A stretch of 21,535 bases of DNA from Methanosarcina sp. (GTDB lineage: Archaea; Halobacteriota; Methanosarcinia; Methanosarcinales; Methanosarcinaceae), in the NCBI GenBank assembly GCA_017883485.1, contig JADGNM010000003.1, forward strand, positions 1 through 21,535, given 5' to 3'. The translations under genes were made by a program, and so were the position numbers. Shown in pieces: positions 15,223 to 21,535 of the stretch. Position 1 is the first letter of the stretch. Each line of letters opens with the position of its first letter. A model generated the notes under the pieces. That model saw nothing but the letters and a program-made list of their open reading frames with translations, was not told where the DNA came from and ran no database searches.

Positions 15223-16991
15223 AACCTGAGAGGCCGACTGATCGCCTTCACAAAGCTTGCCGGGCTTTCCCGGACTTCCCAGTTTCCTGCATCCCCTACG
15301 ATATATGTGTGGTCAGAAACCTTCTCTAACCCTCCAGCATCGTAATTTCCTATTATCAGGGAAAAAATCCTGGCTCTTCGTTCGGTTTTTATTTCATTCC
15401 ACTCTCTGATAAGAGGCGCTTCGGAAAGTTCGGAAGCCCCATCGGTAAGGAAAAGGATATCTGCTCCCTCAAAGGCTTTTTCTCCTTTCAATGTCTTCAG
15501 ACCTGCACGAAGTGCAGTATTGAAATCGGTGCCGCCGCCGAAAGTAAATTTGAGAAATTCCAGAAATTCCTGGCCCATACGCTTTTTATTTGTAAGCTCA
15601 ATTTCAAAGGTCTGCCACTTCGAGGAGAAGAGAATTACTTTAACATCTCTTCCTTCTTTCAGCATCCTTCTAGTAATCGCCAGCATCACGGCTTTTGCAA
15701 ATAACTCGGGAGCCCCCCGCATTGAGGCTGATGTATCAACCAGGGCAATGACAGGTCCCTTCCTTCTCTTTCCTGCAGTATCCGAGTTCCAGTTCTCCCC
15801 TCTAAGCTGGTAGGTCAGGAGTTTTTCTTCAAGCATGTCAGCGTAGAATTTGAGCTTTAAAGTCGGATTCTTCAGTTTTACGACTTCTATCGGAAGCAGT
15901 GTCTGGATATCGCTTGAAAAAGTAACTGAATGCACCTCATTTCTGCTATAAGGTGATAGACTCAATTTCTTTGAGCCGTACTCAAGTTCGATTCTCCCAA
16001 CCTGCTCAAGAATCTCCCGAAGGTCAGCTCTCTTCCTGAGAACTGCAGCATATCTTTCCAGGTTTCCGAAATATTCCCTATGCAATGCCCTTAACGAATA
16101 ATCCCACATCTTGCCTGGAAACAGCATTGAAAGGATTTCTAGCATCTCAAGGTGCTCCTCAAGGACAGGGATTAGCTCTTCAATTTTTGCAGCTATCGTA
16201 TCCCCTATTGTAATATCCAGTGCCTCCCCAGCCTTTTCGCCGAACATGAATTCCTGAGTCATTGAGGCAAGTCTTTCTGACCCTGCCATTGTTTCTGTCC
16301 GCTGGCCTGGATTTTCCTGATTTTCACTTTCAGGACTTCTCAAGAAATCGTCCTGATTATTTTCCCGCTTATTTTCCTGATTGTTCTTTTGCTTGTTTTC
16401 CTGCTTATTTTCCTGATCATTCTCTCCAGTTTGCTGTTTTTCCCTGGTATCCGGGCTTTCATACCAGCGGGGGGAATTCATCTCCATTGCCCGTCTCTCT
16501 CTCTTCTCCCATGCTACATGGGTATCATTGATTAGTTTCCCAAGAATCTTCAGGATTTTTTCCATGTTTTGGGAAAACTTTTTTGAAGACTTAAGTTCTT
16601 TTTCGTAAGCATCTAGCAGTGAGAATAGTTCGTTTAGCAAGGTTCTCAGGATAAATACTCCAGCCATGCTGTTAGTTCTGGCAAGAGCTTTTATTTCATT
16701 CCAGCCTTCTAAATTCCTTAGACTCAGAAATATAGGGAAAAAGACTCCGAATTTACCCATGAACAGCTTTTCATCCTTTATTTCATACTCTTTGTCTGAA
16801 AAAAACTCATAGATCAGGATTCCTGCAATTTCTTCCCTGAGCAGCCTTGGCATTTTTCGTGGAGTCGCCAGGACGTCTCTAAGTTCAACATTCAATATTG
16901 TGGAGGGATTGAAGGCATGGTCGAACTTTAAAGCTGAACCTGATCCGGATACACTTCCAAAATTTTCCTTCCAGTCTTTTAGTTCCTGCAT
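15219..16991 (-). CDS. viaA: ViaA-like von Willebrand factor A protein, 590 aa
   Basis: The C-terminal vWA domain has an intact MIDAS metal site: DTSAS (Asp419, Ser421, Ser423), Thr488 in FGGGTDFNTAL and Asp517 in FLTDGASEL. The N-terminal ~400 residues are helical, as in ViaA/CoxE-type partners of MoxR ATPases. At residues 186-213 there is a low-complexity Asn/Gln/Glu/Lys tract with repeated QENK units, which explains the extra length over E. coli ViaA (about 480). The protein is expected to act as the co-chaperone/adaptor of the AAA+ ATPase encoded 50 bases upstream; bacterial RavA-ViaA pairs act on respiratory or membrane complexes. Start ATG 16991 has only a weak ribosome binding site. 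Its stop overlaps the convergent unknown gene by four bases. Family secure; exact orthology to ViaA less so. Confidence 0.82.
   Translation of the reverse strand: MQELKDWKENFGSVSGSGSALKFDHAFNPSTILNVELRDVLATPRKMPRLLREEIAGILIYEFFSDKEYEIKDEKLFMGKFGVFFPIFLSLRNLEGWNEIKALARTNSMAGVFILRTLLNELFSLLDAYEKELKSSKKFSQNMEKILKILGKLINDTHVAWEKRERRAMEMNSPRWYESPDTREKQQTGENDQENKQENKQKNNQENKRENNQDDFLRSPESENQENPGQRTETMAGSERLASMTQEFMFGEKAGEALDITIGDTIAAKIEELIPVLEEHLEMLEILSMLFPGKMWDYSLRALHREYFGNLERYAAVLRKRADLREILEQVGRIELEYGSKKLSLSPYSRNEVHSVTFSSDIQTLLPIEVVKLKNPTLKLKFYADMLEEKLLTYQLRGENWNSDTAGKRRKGPVIALVDTSASMRGAPELFAKAVMLAITRRMLKEGRDVKVILFSSKWQTFEIELTNKKRMGQEFLEFLKFTFGGGTDFNTALRAGLKTLKGEKAFEGADILFLTDGASELSEAPLIREWNEIKTERRARIFSLIIGNYDAGGLEKVSDHTYIVGDAGNWEVRESPASFVKAISRPLRF
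16351..16422. repeat. Imperfect tandem repeat coding for the NQEK-rich linker
   Basis: Units close to TTTTCCTGATTA/TTTTCCTGCTTA recur roughly every 12-15 bases on the plus strand, inside the ViaA-like gene. They encode QENK/NNQ units. Such tracts expand and shrink by slippage, so linker length probably varies among relatives. Confidence 0.55.
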
Positions 16992-17041
16992 ATCTTTATT
17001 TTTCCGAAGCTTTTCTTAGTTTTTTGGCACTTTTTTTCGTC

Positions 17042-18556
17042 TCAGGCGGCTTCTCCTACTTTCTCGATTGCCACATCAAAAACCTTGGGTTTCTCAAGGA
17101 GAGCTCTGATATCGCTAAGATAGTTTGAGATCTCGAATGTATCTGCGTTCTTAGAGCGGTATTTTATAAGGATTTCCTGAGCATCAAGTTCCGAGACCCA
17201 GATATTTTCCTTTAAGGTTCTCTCAAGAGCTTTTTCTTCTTCCTGGATCTGTCTTTTGAAGTAGTTCAGTCTCTCCTCCAAATTCTTGTACTCTTTTTCA
17301 TAGAGTTTCTTATCTCCATAGTCGAGGCTGATCTTGAATTCAAATCCATATTTCTTTTGTAACATTTCTGCGAGGGATTCAAAGCTCATGGATTTGTTGA
17401 GGTTACTGTAATCGATTGAAACACTGTAAGTATGATGCGGATATTCAGTGTGGTGTTTTAGAAGATCGACAGTGTTGTCAAACGTAAGACTCTTTGGGAC
17501 CTTTACTCCTGAAAACCTTGAACTTTTCATTCCATCTGCTGTTTTCTTTTCTTCTACGAAGCACTTAGTGCAGGCAACCAGGTCCGGAAGTTCCTGCTGC
17601 AGACATTTGTAAATGGAGTTTTTCAGGTCGAGAACATCCAGTTTCATTTTTCCGGTATCTGTGCCTCCCGAAATAACCCTATCCAGAATGAGCTTCCTGA
17701 TAATTTCCCTCTGTTCAGGCACGTCCCAGAGCACATGCTGGAGCAGAACAATAGTCATCCTGTTCACGCTGGAGTGTCCGTTTACGGCTGAAGCGACTCG
17801 GAGCATGTTTATGATCTTTTTCCAGCGCCTATCTGAAACGAAAATATTGGAGTTTTTAAGGTCTCTCCTGAGCCCTTTTACAATTGTCCGGACCTCAGGA
17901 TCAACTGGCAGGTTTTTTGCTCTCTTCTGGATTTCCCTTATTTCCTCTATAGGTAATTTGGTTGAAGGCTCGAAGTCTTCTGCATTTTCGAATATCAGTT
18001 TCTCAAGGTTTTCCTCGTGCTGGATATAATCAACTCTGTACCTGAAGAGGAAGCGGTCATAGAGGGCCTCGAGACTTTCTTCTTCTTCGGGCAGTTCATT
18101 GGAAGCCCCAAAAACGGAAAACAAAGGCACTTCCAAAATCTCCTTACCATTATGGTATATCCTTTCATTCAGCACAGATAGCAGGCTGTTTAAGATTGAA
18201 CTATTTGCCTTGAAAATCTCGTCAAGCAGGGCGATATGGGCAGTTGGCAGGTAGCCCTCTACTCGTCTGCTGAACTCGTCCCTCTCAAGTGCCTTTAAAG
18301 AAAGCGGCCCAAATACCTCTTCAGGAGTAGAAAAGCGGGTCAACAGGTAGTGAAAAAAATTTCCACCCTCTATAGTCTCGCAGATTTTATTTGCAAGCAG
18401 GGTTTTTGCAGTCCCTGGCGGGCCCAGCAGGAGGACATGTTCTCCTGAGAGGAGTGCAAGGAGAGATCCATTGATTTCAGCATCGCGTTCTTTAAAATAA
18501 GCTGAGAATTCCTGTTTTATATTGATGATAGTATTTTTTAATTCCAAAACTCTCAT
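17042..18556 (-). CDS. ravA: RavA-like MoxR-family AAA+ ATPase, 504 aa
   Basis: Walker A is GPPGTAKT (45-52), Walker B is ALLDEIFKA (Asp112, Glu113), sensor 1 is GASNELPEEEESLEALYDRFLFRY (Asn153, arginine finger around Arg168) and sensor 2 lies in SDRRWKK (241-247). The string FSTPEEVFGPLSLKAL is typical of MoxR/RavA. After the AAA+ module come a Cys329-x-x-Cys332 pair (CTKC) and a predicted coiled coil (about 415-450, YKNLEERLNYFKRQIQEEEK). The length is near that of E. coli RavA (498). It should form hexameric ATPase rings working with the vWA protein 50 bases downstream. ATG 18556 has no good ribosome binding site; a TATA-like CTTATAAATT at 18570-18579 would give a leaderless message, and a second TATA at 18634-18643 gives a ~50-base leader. 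Confidence 0.88.
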   Translation of the reverse strand: MRVLELKNTIINIKQEFSAYFKERDAEINGSLLALLSGEHVLLLGPPGTAKTLLANKICETIEGGNFFHYLLTRFSTPEEVFGPLSLKALERDEFSRRVEGYLPTAHIALLDEIFKANSSILNSLLSVLNERIYHNGKEILEVPLFSVFGASNELPEEEESLEALYDRFLFRYRVDYIQHEENLEKLIFENAEDFEPSTKLPIEEIREIQKRAKNLPVDPEVRTIVKGLRRDLKNSNIFVSDRRWKKIINMLRVASAVNGHSSVNRMTIVLLQHVLWDVPEQREIIRKLILDRVISGGTDTGKMKLDVLDLKNSIYKCLQQELPDLVACTKCFVEEKKTADGMKSSRFSGVKVPKSLTFDNTVDLLKHHTEYPHHTYSVSIDYSNLNKSMSFESLAEMLQKKYGFEFKISLDYGDKKLYEKEYKNLEERLNYFKRQIQEEEKALERTLKENIWVSELDAQEILIKYRSKNADTFEISNYLSDIRALLEKPKVFDVAIEKVGEAA

Positions 18557-18633
18557 AAATCCAAAACCCTTATAAATTTCTCTGTTCGAGTTTTCAATCT
18601 GAATACGTGAGAATGTTCTGCGGTAACAGGTTG

Positions 18634-18693
18634 CTATATATAGTCAGTCTGCTACACATAATCAGTTTGTTTGCAATAATCAGTTCCAATAGC
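18634..18693 (-). promoter_or_regulatory. TATA box plus three 18-base-period repeats upstream of the RavA-like gene
   Basis: CTATATATAG (18634-18643) is a TATA box for leftward transcription. Just upstream, ATAGTCAGTC (18640-18649), ATAATCAGTT (18658-18667) and ATAATCAGTT (18676-18685) recur at exact 18-base spacing. On the coding strand these are AACTGATTAT, AACTGATTAT and GACTGACTAT, the last overlapping the TATA box. Regular spacing beside a promoter suggests cooperative binding by a regulator. Confidence 0.5.
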
Positions 18694-18754
18694 CGATTAA
18701 AATGATATTAAAAATAAACTATGCATTTTTATGGGCGTTGCCTTAATTAATTTT

Positions 18755-18895
18755 TCAAAAAAAATTCCTGATTCTTAGCCACCACTGATCTTTGTCTATG
18801 TTCTCTTCTCCGTGATATACTTTTCGGCCTTGAAATTCGAATCTGAAGTACCCTCTCTTGTCCCCTTTAATCAAGTTCCGCTTCTTCCTTTCCAT
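18755..18895 (-). CDS. Candidate small basic protein, 46 aa
   Basis: The frame reads MERKKRNLIKGDKRGYFRFE at the start, then a QGRKVYHGEENIDKDQWW stretch and ends LRIRNFF before TGA. The composition is protein-like: basic N-terminus, alternating aromatic/charged strands (GYFRFEFQGRKVYH) and a WW-aromatic end, suggesting a small beta-type nucleic-acid- or protein-binding fold. An in-frame stop lies six codons before the ATG, so the start is limited to 18895. No clear ribosome binding site was seen; GCCTATAAGAAC near 18975 (minus strand) could be its TATA box. It fills most of the 477-base spacer between the RavA-like and E1-like genes. It may be a true small gene or the end of a decayed one; not matched to a family. 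Confidence 0.45.
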   Translation of the reverse strand: MERKKRNLIKGDKRGYFRFEFQGRKVYHGEENIDKDQWWLRIRNFF

Positions 18896-19033
18896 CGAAG
18901 GTGTTATGCATCAAGAGGTCAATGACTACGGGACAAAAACTGCTTGAGTAATTTGGACTTATTGAGAAAATGGGTTCTTATAGGCTAAATAATAAAATCA
19001 ATATCCTTAGAAATCGATAATCCGGAGGATTAA

Positions 19034-19777
19034 ATGAATAATTTCGAGCGCGAAAAATACAGCCGGCAGATCCTTCTTTTTGGGGAAGAGGGGCAGGAAA
19101 AGCTGAAGAATGCAAAAGTACTGGTCGCCGGCGCAGGCGGGCTCGGCAGTCCGATCTCCACATATCTTGCAATTGCCGGAGTCGGAAAATTAATTCTTGT
19201 AGATTTCGATTTTGTTGATCCCAGCAATCTGAACAGACAGTTTCTCCATCATGAAAAGGACATTGGAAGGACTAAGGTGGAATCAGCAAAGGAAAAGCTT
19301 CTTTCTATGAATCCTGAGATTGAGGTTGAGACAATCGGAGAAATGCTTACCGAATCAAACGTCGAAGCTTTAATACCAGAATGCGACATTATAGTAGATG
19401 CCCTGGATAATCTCGAAACCAGACACATGCTTAACAGGCTTGCCATAAAAAGGAGAATTCCTTTGATTCACGGGGCTGTTATGGGGTATGATGGTCAGGT
19501 GACAACTATAATTCCAGGAAAAACCCCATGTTTTTACTGTATTTTTCCGCGCATCTCCAGGAAGGAGGTCTTTCCGGTACTTGGAACGACTCCGGGAATT
19601 ATCGGCTCTATTCAGGCAAACGAAGCGATTAAATTCCTGACAGGACAGGGAAAACTGCTGGAGGGTCGCCTTCTGTTCTGGAATGGGCTTTCAGGAAATT
19701 TCAGCGAAATCTCACTCTCAAAGTTAAATAATTGCCCAGTTTGCGGATTTCTTAATGAAATAAATGAAAATAAATAA
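19034..19777 (+). CDS. E1-like adenylating enzyme, ThiF/MoeB/HesA family, 247 aa
   Basis: The nucleotide-binding loop is VAGAGGLGSP (31-40), the adenylate-binding residues are Asp57/Asp59 in VDFDFVD, Arg68 in SNLNRQF and Lys81, and the zinc site is Cys166/Cys169 (CFYC) with Cys234/Cys237 (CPVC). It activates the C-terminal glycine of a ubiquitin-like sulfur carrier (MoaD, ThiS or archaeal SAMP) with ATP. The segment that holds the sulfur- or thioester-forming cysteine in ThiF or UbaA reads SRKEVFPVLGTTPG here and has no cysteine. So it probably only adenylates, or hands sulfur on differently. GGAGG six bases before ATG 19034 is strong. No carrier-protein gene is visible nearby. Molybdopterin, thiamine and tRNA thiolation roles cannot be separated. 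Confidence 0.88.
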   Translation: MNNFEREKYSRQILLFGEEGQEKLKNAKVLVAGAGGLGSPISTYLAIAGVGKLILVDFDFVDPSNLNRQFLHHEKDIGRTKVESAKEKLLSMNPEIEVETIGEMLTESNVEALIPECDIIVDALDNLETRHMLNRLAIKRRIPLIHGAVMGYDGQVTTIIPGKTPCFYCIFPRISRKEVFPVLGTTPGIIGSIQANEAIKFLTGQGKLLEGRLLFWNGLSGNFSEISLSKLNNCPVCGFLNEINENK

Positions 19778-19820
19778 AACTTTCGCTCTTTTCAGGCTGT
19801 ATAAACCTTTTTTTAATTCT

Positions 19821-19900
19821 TGCCTATTGATCAAATTTTATGCCTATCGATCAAATTTCATGCCTATCGATCAAATTTCATGCCTATCGATCAAATTTTA
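19821..19900 (+). repeat. Four tandem 20-bp repeats upstream of the HExxH gene
   Basis: TGCCTATCGATCAAATTTCA is repeated four times head to tail (19821, 19841, 19861, 19881). Copies 2 and 3 are identical; copy 1 has TTGATC and ends TTTTA; copy 4 ends TTTTA. Each has the palindromic core ATCGAT (ATTGAT in copy 1). The array ends exactly where the TATA box begins. Twenty bases is about two helical turns, so all sites face one side of the DNA. Confidence 0.9.
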
Positions 19901-19908
19901 TATATCTT
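19896..19908 (+). promoter_or_regulatory. TATA box of the HExxH gene
   Basis: TTTTATATATCTT directly follows the fourth repeat. Transcription should start near 19930, giving a ~20-base leader with GGAG at 19941-19944 five bases before the GTG start at 19950. Confidence 0.6.
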
Positions 19909-19949
19909 TAGTGATAATACTCTATAAGAATGATATACGAGGAGATATT

Positions 19950-20888
19950 GTGAAAAGGAAGGCTCGGCTAACTGAGAATAAAAATAGCGATCAGCAAGAT
20001 GGCTCAGGCTCATGTCCTTACAAATTTAGTGGGCTTAATTCATCTGCGCCTTATTTTTATTATGCCTCAGTTCAGAACACTCCCTATTTGGATCTAGTCT
20101 ATCGAGAATCCAGTGTGAAGTCATTGATAAGAGCGCACAGTAAAGATATGTACCGATTGCTTGAGAAAGTTAATTTTGATGGAAAATACCACAGGGTAAA
20201 GTGTGTAAAATCCGAGGAATGGGAATGCTGCTGGGACCTGGCAGTCAGAATTCAGTTTTTTGGCAAAATTCAGGGAATGGTCCTATATCCGAAACGGCTG
20301 GTCTCACAGAAAGAAAAAAGGATTGTTTACAGGTCCATAATTGTAATTAACCCCTATCAGCTCTGGGACGAGACCCTTGTAAATAGATTCTGGAACCTGC
20401 AGGAGAGAGTTGAATTCCTGATAGCCAGAATTCTTTATCACGAATGCATTCACGTCATAATCTCACTTGCAGATGTCCTGCCTTCAAGTTTTGAAAATAC
20501 GGATATTTTCCTCGAGTTTAGAAAGATGCTGGAAGTCTCATGTTCTAAAAAGCTTTGCACCGAGCTTCACAGTGTGCAGTTCCGCCTCTGGAACCTTGTC
20601 CTTTTTGGAGCGTCAGGTTCCGAAAGCGAACAGAAATTGCTCGAAAGAGTCCAGGAGATCTACGAATTCCTTATTAATGAAAAATACAGTAACGATAAAA
20701 CCGGAAAGGTTTTCCATTTTCCTTCGAACAACGAAAAAATAGCCAGAAAATACGCATGGATGGCAGCTGTCAAAGCCGGAGGGGATACCCAGGTTAGCAA
20801 AAGAGTATGGGAAGTGGAAGTCCGCAGGCTCAGCATAGACTTGAGGAAACTCTATAACGAAATTGACACGCAGATGCGTGAGAGCTGA
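19950..20888 (+). CDS. Unknown protein with HExxH zinc-protease signature, 312 aa
   Basis: The sequence VEFLIARILYHECIHVIISLADVLP contains HECIH (His164, Glu165, His168) inside a hydrophobic helix, the usual active-site form of zincin metalloproteases. Glu189 and Glu195 in FLEFRKMLE are possible third ligands. No family was recognised. The N-terminus is polar and has a cysteine (GSGSCPYKF), and there is no signal peptide or membrane segment, so a cytosolic location is likely. GTG 19950 is chosen from the GGAG five bases upstream and the TATA box; an open frame back to ATG 19764 would translate the tandem repeats and overlap the E1-like gene, so it is rejected. Four 20-bp repeats stand before its promoter. 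It is convergent with the peroxiredoxin gene 28 bases away. The peptidase role is an inference from one motif. Confidence 0.7.
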   Translation: MKRKARLTENKNSDQQDGSGSCPYKFSGLNSSAPYFYYASVQNTPYLDLVYRESSVKSLIRAHSKDMYRLLEKVNFDGKYHRVKCVKSEEWECCWDLAVRIQFFGKIQGMVLYPKRLVSQKEKRIVYRSIIVINPYQLWDETLVNRFWNLQERVEFLIARILYHECIHVIISLADVLPSSFENTDIFLEFRKMLEVSCSKKLCTELHSVQFRLWNLVLFGASGSESEQKLLERVQEIYEFLINEKYSNDKTGKVFHFPSNNEKIARKYAWMAAVKAGGDTQVSKRVWEVEVRRLSIDLRKLYNEIDTQMRES

Positions 20889-20916
20889 ACCGGATTATTT
20901 TCTTTTCCGTTTTTCT

Positions 20917-21399
20917 CTACTTTTTCCTTTCCGTTTCTCCCTGCGTCTCCAGGACTTTTGTTATCTCCGCCATGTCTGGAAGCTCGTGAGCCGGAAATAC
21001 TTTAAAGAATATTACTTTTTGTTCCTCGTCAATAATTATGTTTGCTCTTTCGGAGACGCCTTCCTTTTCCCTGAATATTCCATATTCTCTGGCAACTTCC
21101 CCATGCGGCCAGAAATCCGAAAGTAACTTGATGTGCGTAATCCCGAGCTCCCTCGCCCAGGCTCTTTTTGATGGTACGGGATCCACACTTATGCCAAAGG
21201 CTACTGTGTTCAGATTGTCGAACAACTCATAATTTTCCTCAAGTGCTTTCATCTGCTCTGCACATACTCTGGTCCAGGCAAGCGGATGGAACGATAGGAG
21301 CACGTTCTTGCCGCGGAAGTCATCGAGATGAACTTCCTTCTCTTTTTGGTCTCTTAACCTGAAATCCTGAATTTTATCCCCGATCTCTATCTCAGTCAT
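20917..21399 (-). CDS. One-cysteine peroxiredoxin (AhpC/TSA family), 160 aa
   Basis: The thioredoxin-fold peroxiredoxin pattern is clear: IGDKIQDFRLRDQKEKEVHLDDFRGKNVLLSFHPLAWTRVC, whose last part (PLAWTRVC) is the PxxxTxxC active site with the peroxidatic Cys. It is the only cysteine in the protein, so it must be reduced by an outside thiol. The nearest known types are AhpE/Bcp-like one-Cys enzymes of about 150-160 residues. It removes hydrogen peroxide or organic peroxides in the cytosol, useful for a strict anaerobe rich in iron-sulfur enzymes such as the two aconitase-type proteins here. GGGGGATT lies four bases before ATG 21399. It ends 28 bases from the convergent HExxH gene, where a T-rich tract may stop both transcripts. 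Confidence 0.9.
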   Translation of the reverse strand: MTEIEIGDKIQDFRLRDQKEKEVHLDDFRGKNVLLSFHPLAWTRVCAEQMKALEENYELFDNLNTVAFGISVDPVPSKRAWARELGITHIKLLSDFWPHGEVAREYGIFREKEGVSERANIIIDEEQKVIFFKVFPAHELPDMAEITKVLETQGETERKK

Positions 21400-21436
21400 G
21401 ATAATCCCCCAGGTTTGGTAAAAATCATTTATGGTA

Positions 21437-21535
21437 TTAACTTGACTATGTCACATTAGACAGTTACTCCATTTGCTGTCATCGATTTCGCAGCAAACAA
21501 GGTATTTGGTTTAATATGGTCTAATGATGATGTTT
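21437..21535. repeat. Right copy of the inverted repeat at the window edges
   Basis: Reverse complement matches 1-95: TAACTTGACTATGTCA, ATTAGACAGTTACTCC, GCTGTCATCGATTTC and AATGATGATG are shared. Similarity stops near 21437, a few dozen bases before the peroxiredoxin promoter. The outer part probably continues beyond the window. Consistent with an insertion-element end facing inward, opposite in orientation to the left copy. Confidence 0.6.
21456..21535 (-). CDS. Possible C-terminal end of a transposase (partial, 25 codons)
   Basis: Reading leftward from the window edge, one frame is open and ends SLDHIKPNTLFAAK then SMTANGVTV and TAA at 21456. The stop lies about 20 bases inside the element end, a usual arrangement for insertion sequences. 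The matching frame in the left copy is disrupted. Too short to assign a family. Confidence 0.3.
   Translation of the reverse strand, partial: TSSLDHIKPNTLFAAKSMTANGVTV

Noticed and set aside
18557..19033. tRNA or rRNA gene in the spacer
   Set aside because: No cloverleaf, no T-loop GGTTCRAAT-type box and no rRNA-like sequence were seen.
19821..19900. CRISPR array
   Set aside because: The 20-bp units are directly contiguous without spacers, only four copies exist and no cas genes are present.

Overview
The window looks like a chromosomal piece of a methanogenic archaeon, most likely Methanosarcina or a close relative. Reasons seen in the sequence are the archaeal mevalonate genes of the aconitase-X/UbiD type, aconitase beside citrate synthase, TATA-like promoter boxes, GGAGG/GAGGTG ribosome binding sites, moderate-to-low GC and long AT-rich spacers. 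The genus is an inference from gene content; no database was searched. Both ends carry inverted copies of the same ~95-bp sequence, probably the ends of two copies of one insertion element. The window may be a contig that stops at repeats, or a segment bounded by oppositely oriented elements.

Layout. (1) 1-100, repeat copy; 198-521, an orphan emfourin-like protease-inhibitor gene with its own terminator. (2) 5917-611, minus strand, a gene row: UbiD-like anhydromevalonate phosphate decarboxylase, then phosphomevalonate dehydratase large and small subunits (aconitase X), then a site-2-type membrane zinc protease, then a B12-binding-domain radical SAM protein. The first three give two consecutive steps of the archaeal modified mevalonate pathway. 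(3) 11181-6020, minus strand, aconitase, citrate synthase and a methyltransferase resembling trans-aconitate methyltransferase. This is a citrate/isocitrate module, perhaps with a repair enzyme for trans-aconitate. (4) 12945-11548, a secreted beta-sandwich protein; 13267-13521, a small CxxC protein. (5) 13522-14466, a gene-free stretch dense in perfect hairpins, a G-quadruplex-capable tract and a terminator-like element. It is the best place in the window to look for unannotated RNAs. (6) 14467-15222, an unknown protein, convergent (4-base overlap) with a ViaA-like von Willebrand A protein that is itself downstream of a RavA-like MoxR AAA+ ATPase. (7) 18755-18895, a 46-residue candidate small gene; 19034-19777, an E1-like ThiF/MoeB/HesA adenylating enzyme; 19950-20888, an unknown protein with an HExxH zinc-protease signature behind four tandem 20-bp repeats; 20917-21399, a one-cysteine peroxiredoxin; then the second inverted repeat copy.

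The most unusual observations are the regularly phased repeats directly upstream of TATA boxes of three genes (20-bp period x4, 18-bp period x3, 22-bp period x2), the hairpin-rich region, the orphan protease inhibitor next to a repeat end, the unrecognised HExxH protein, and the aconitase/citrate synthase/Tam-like cluster.
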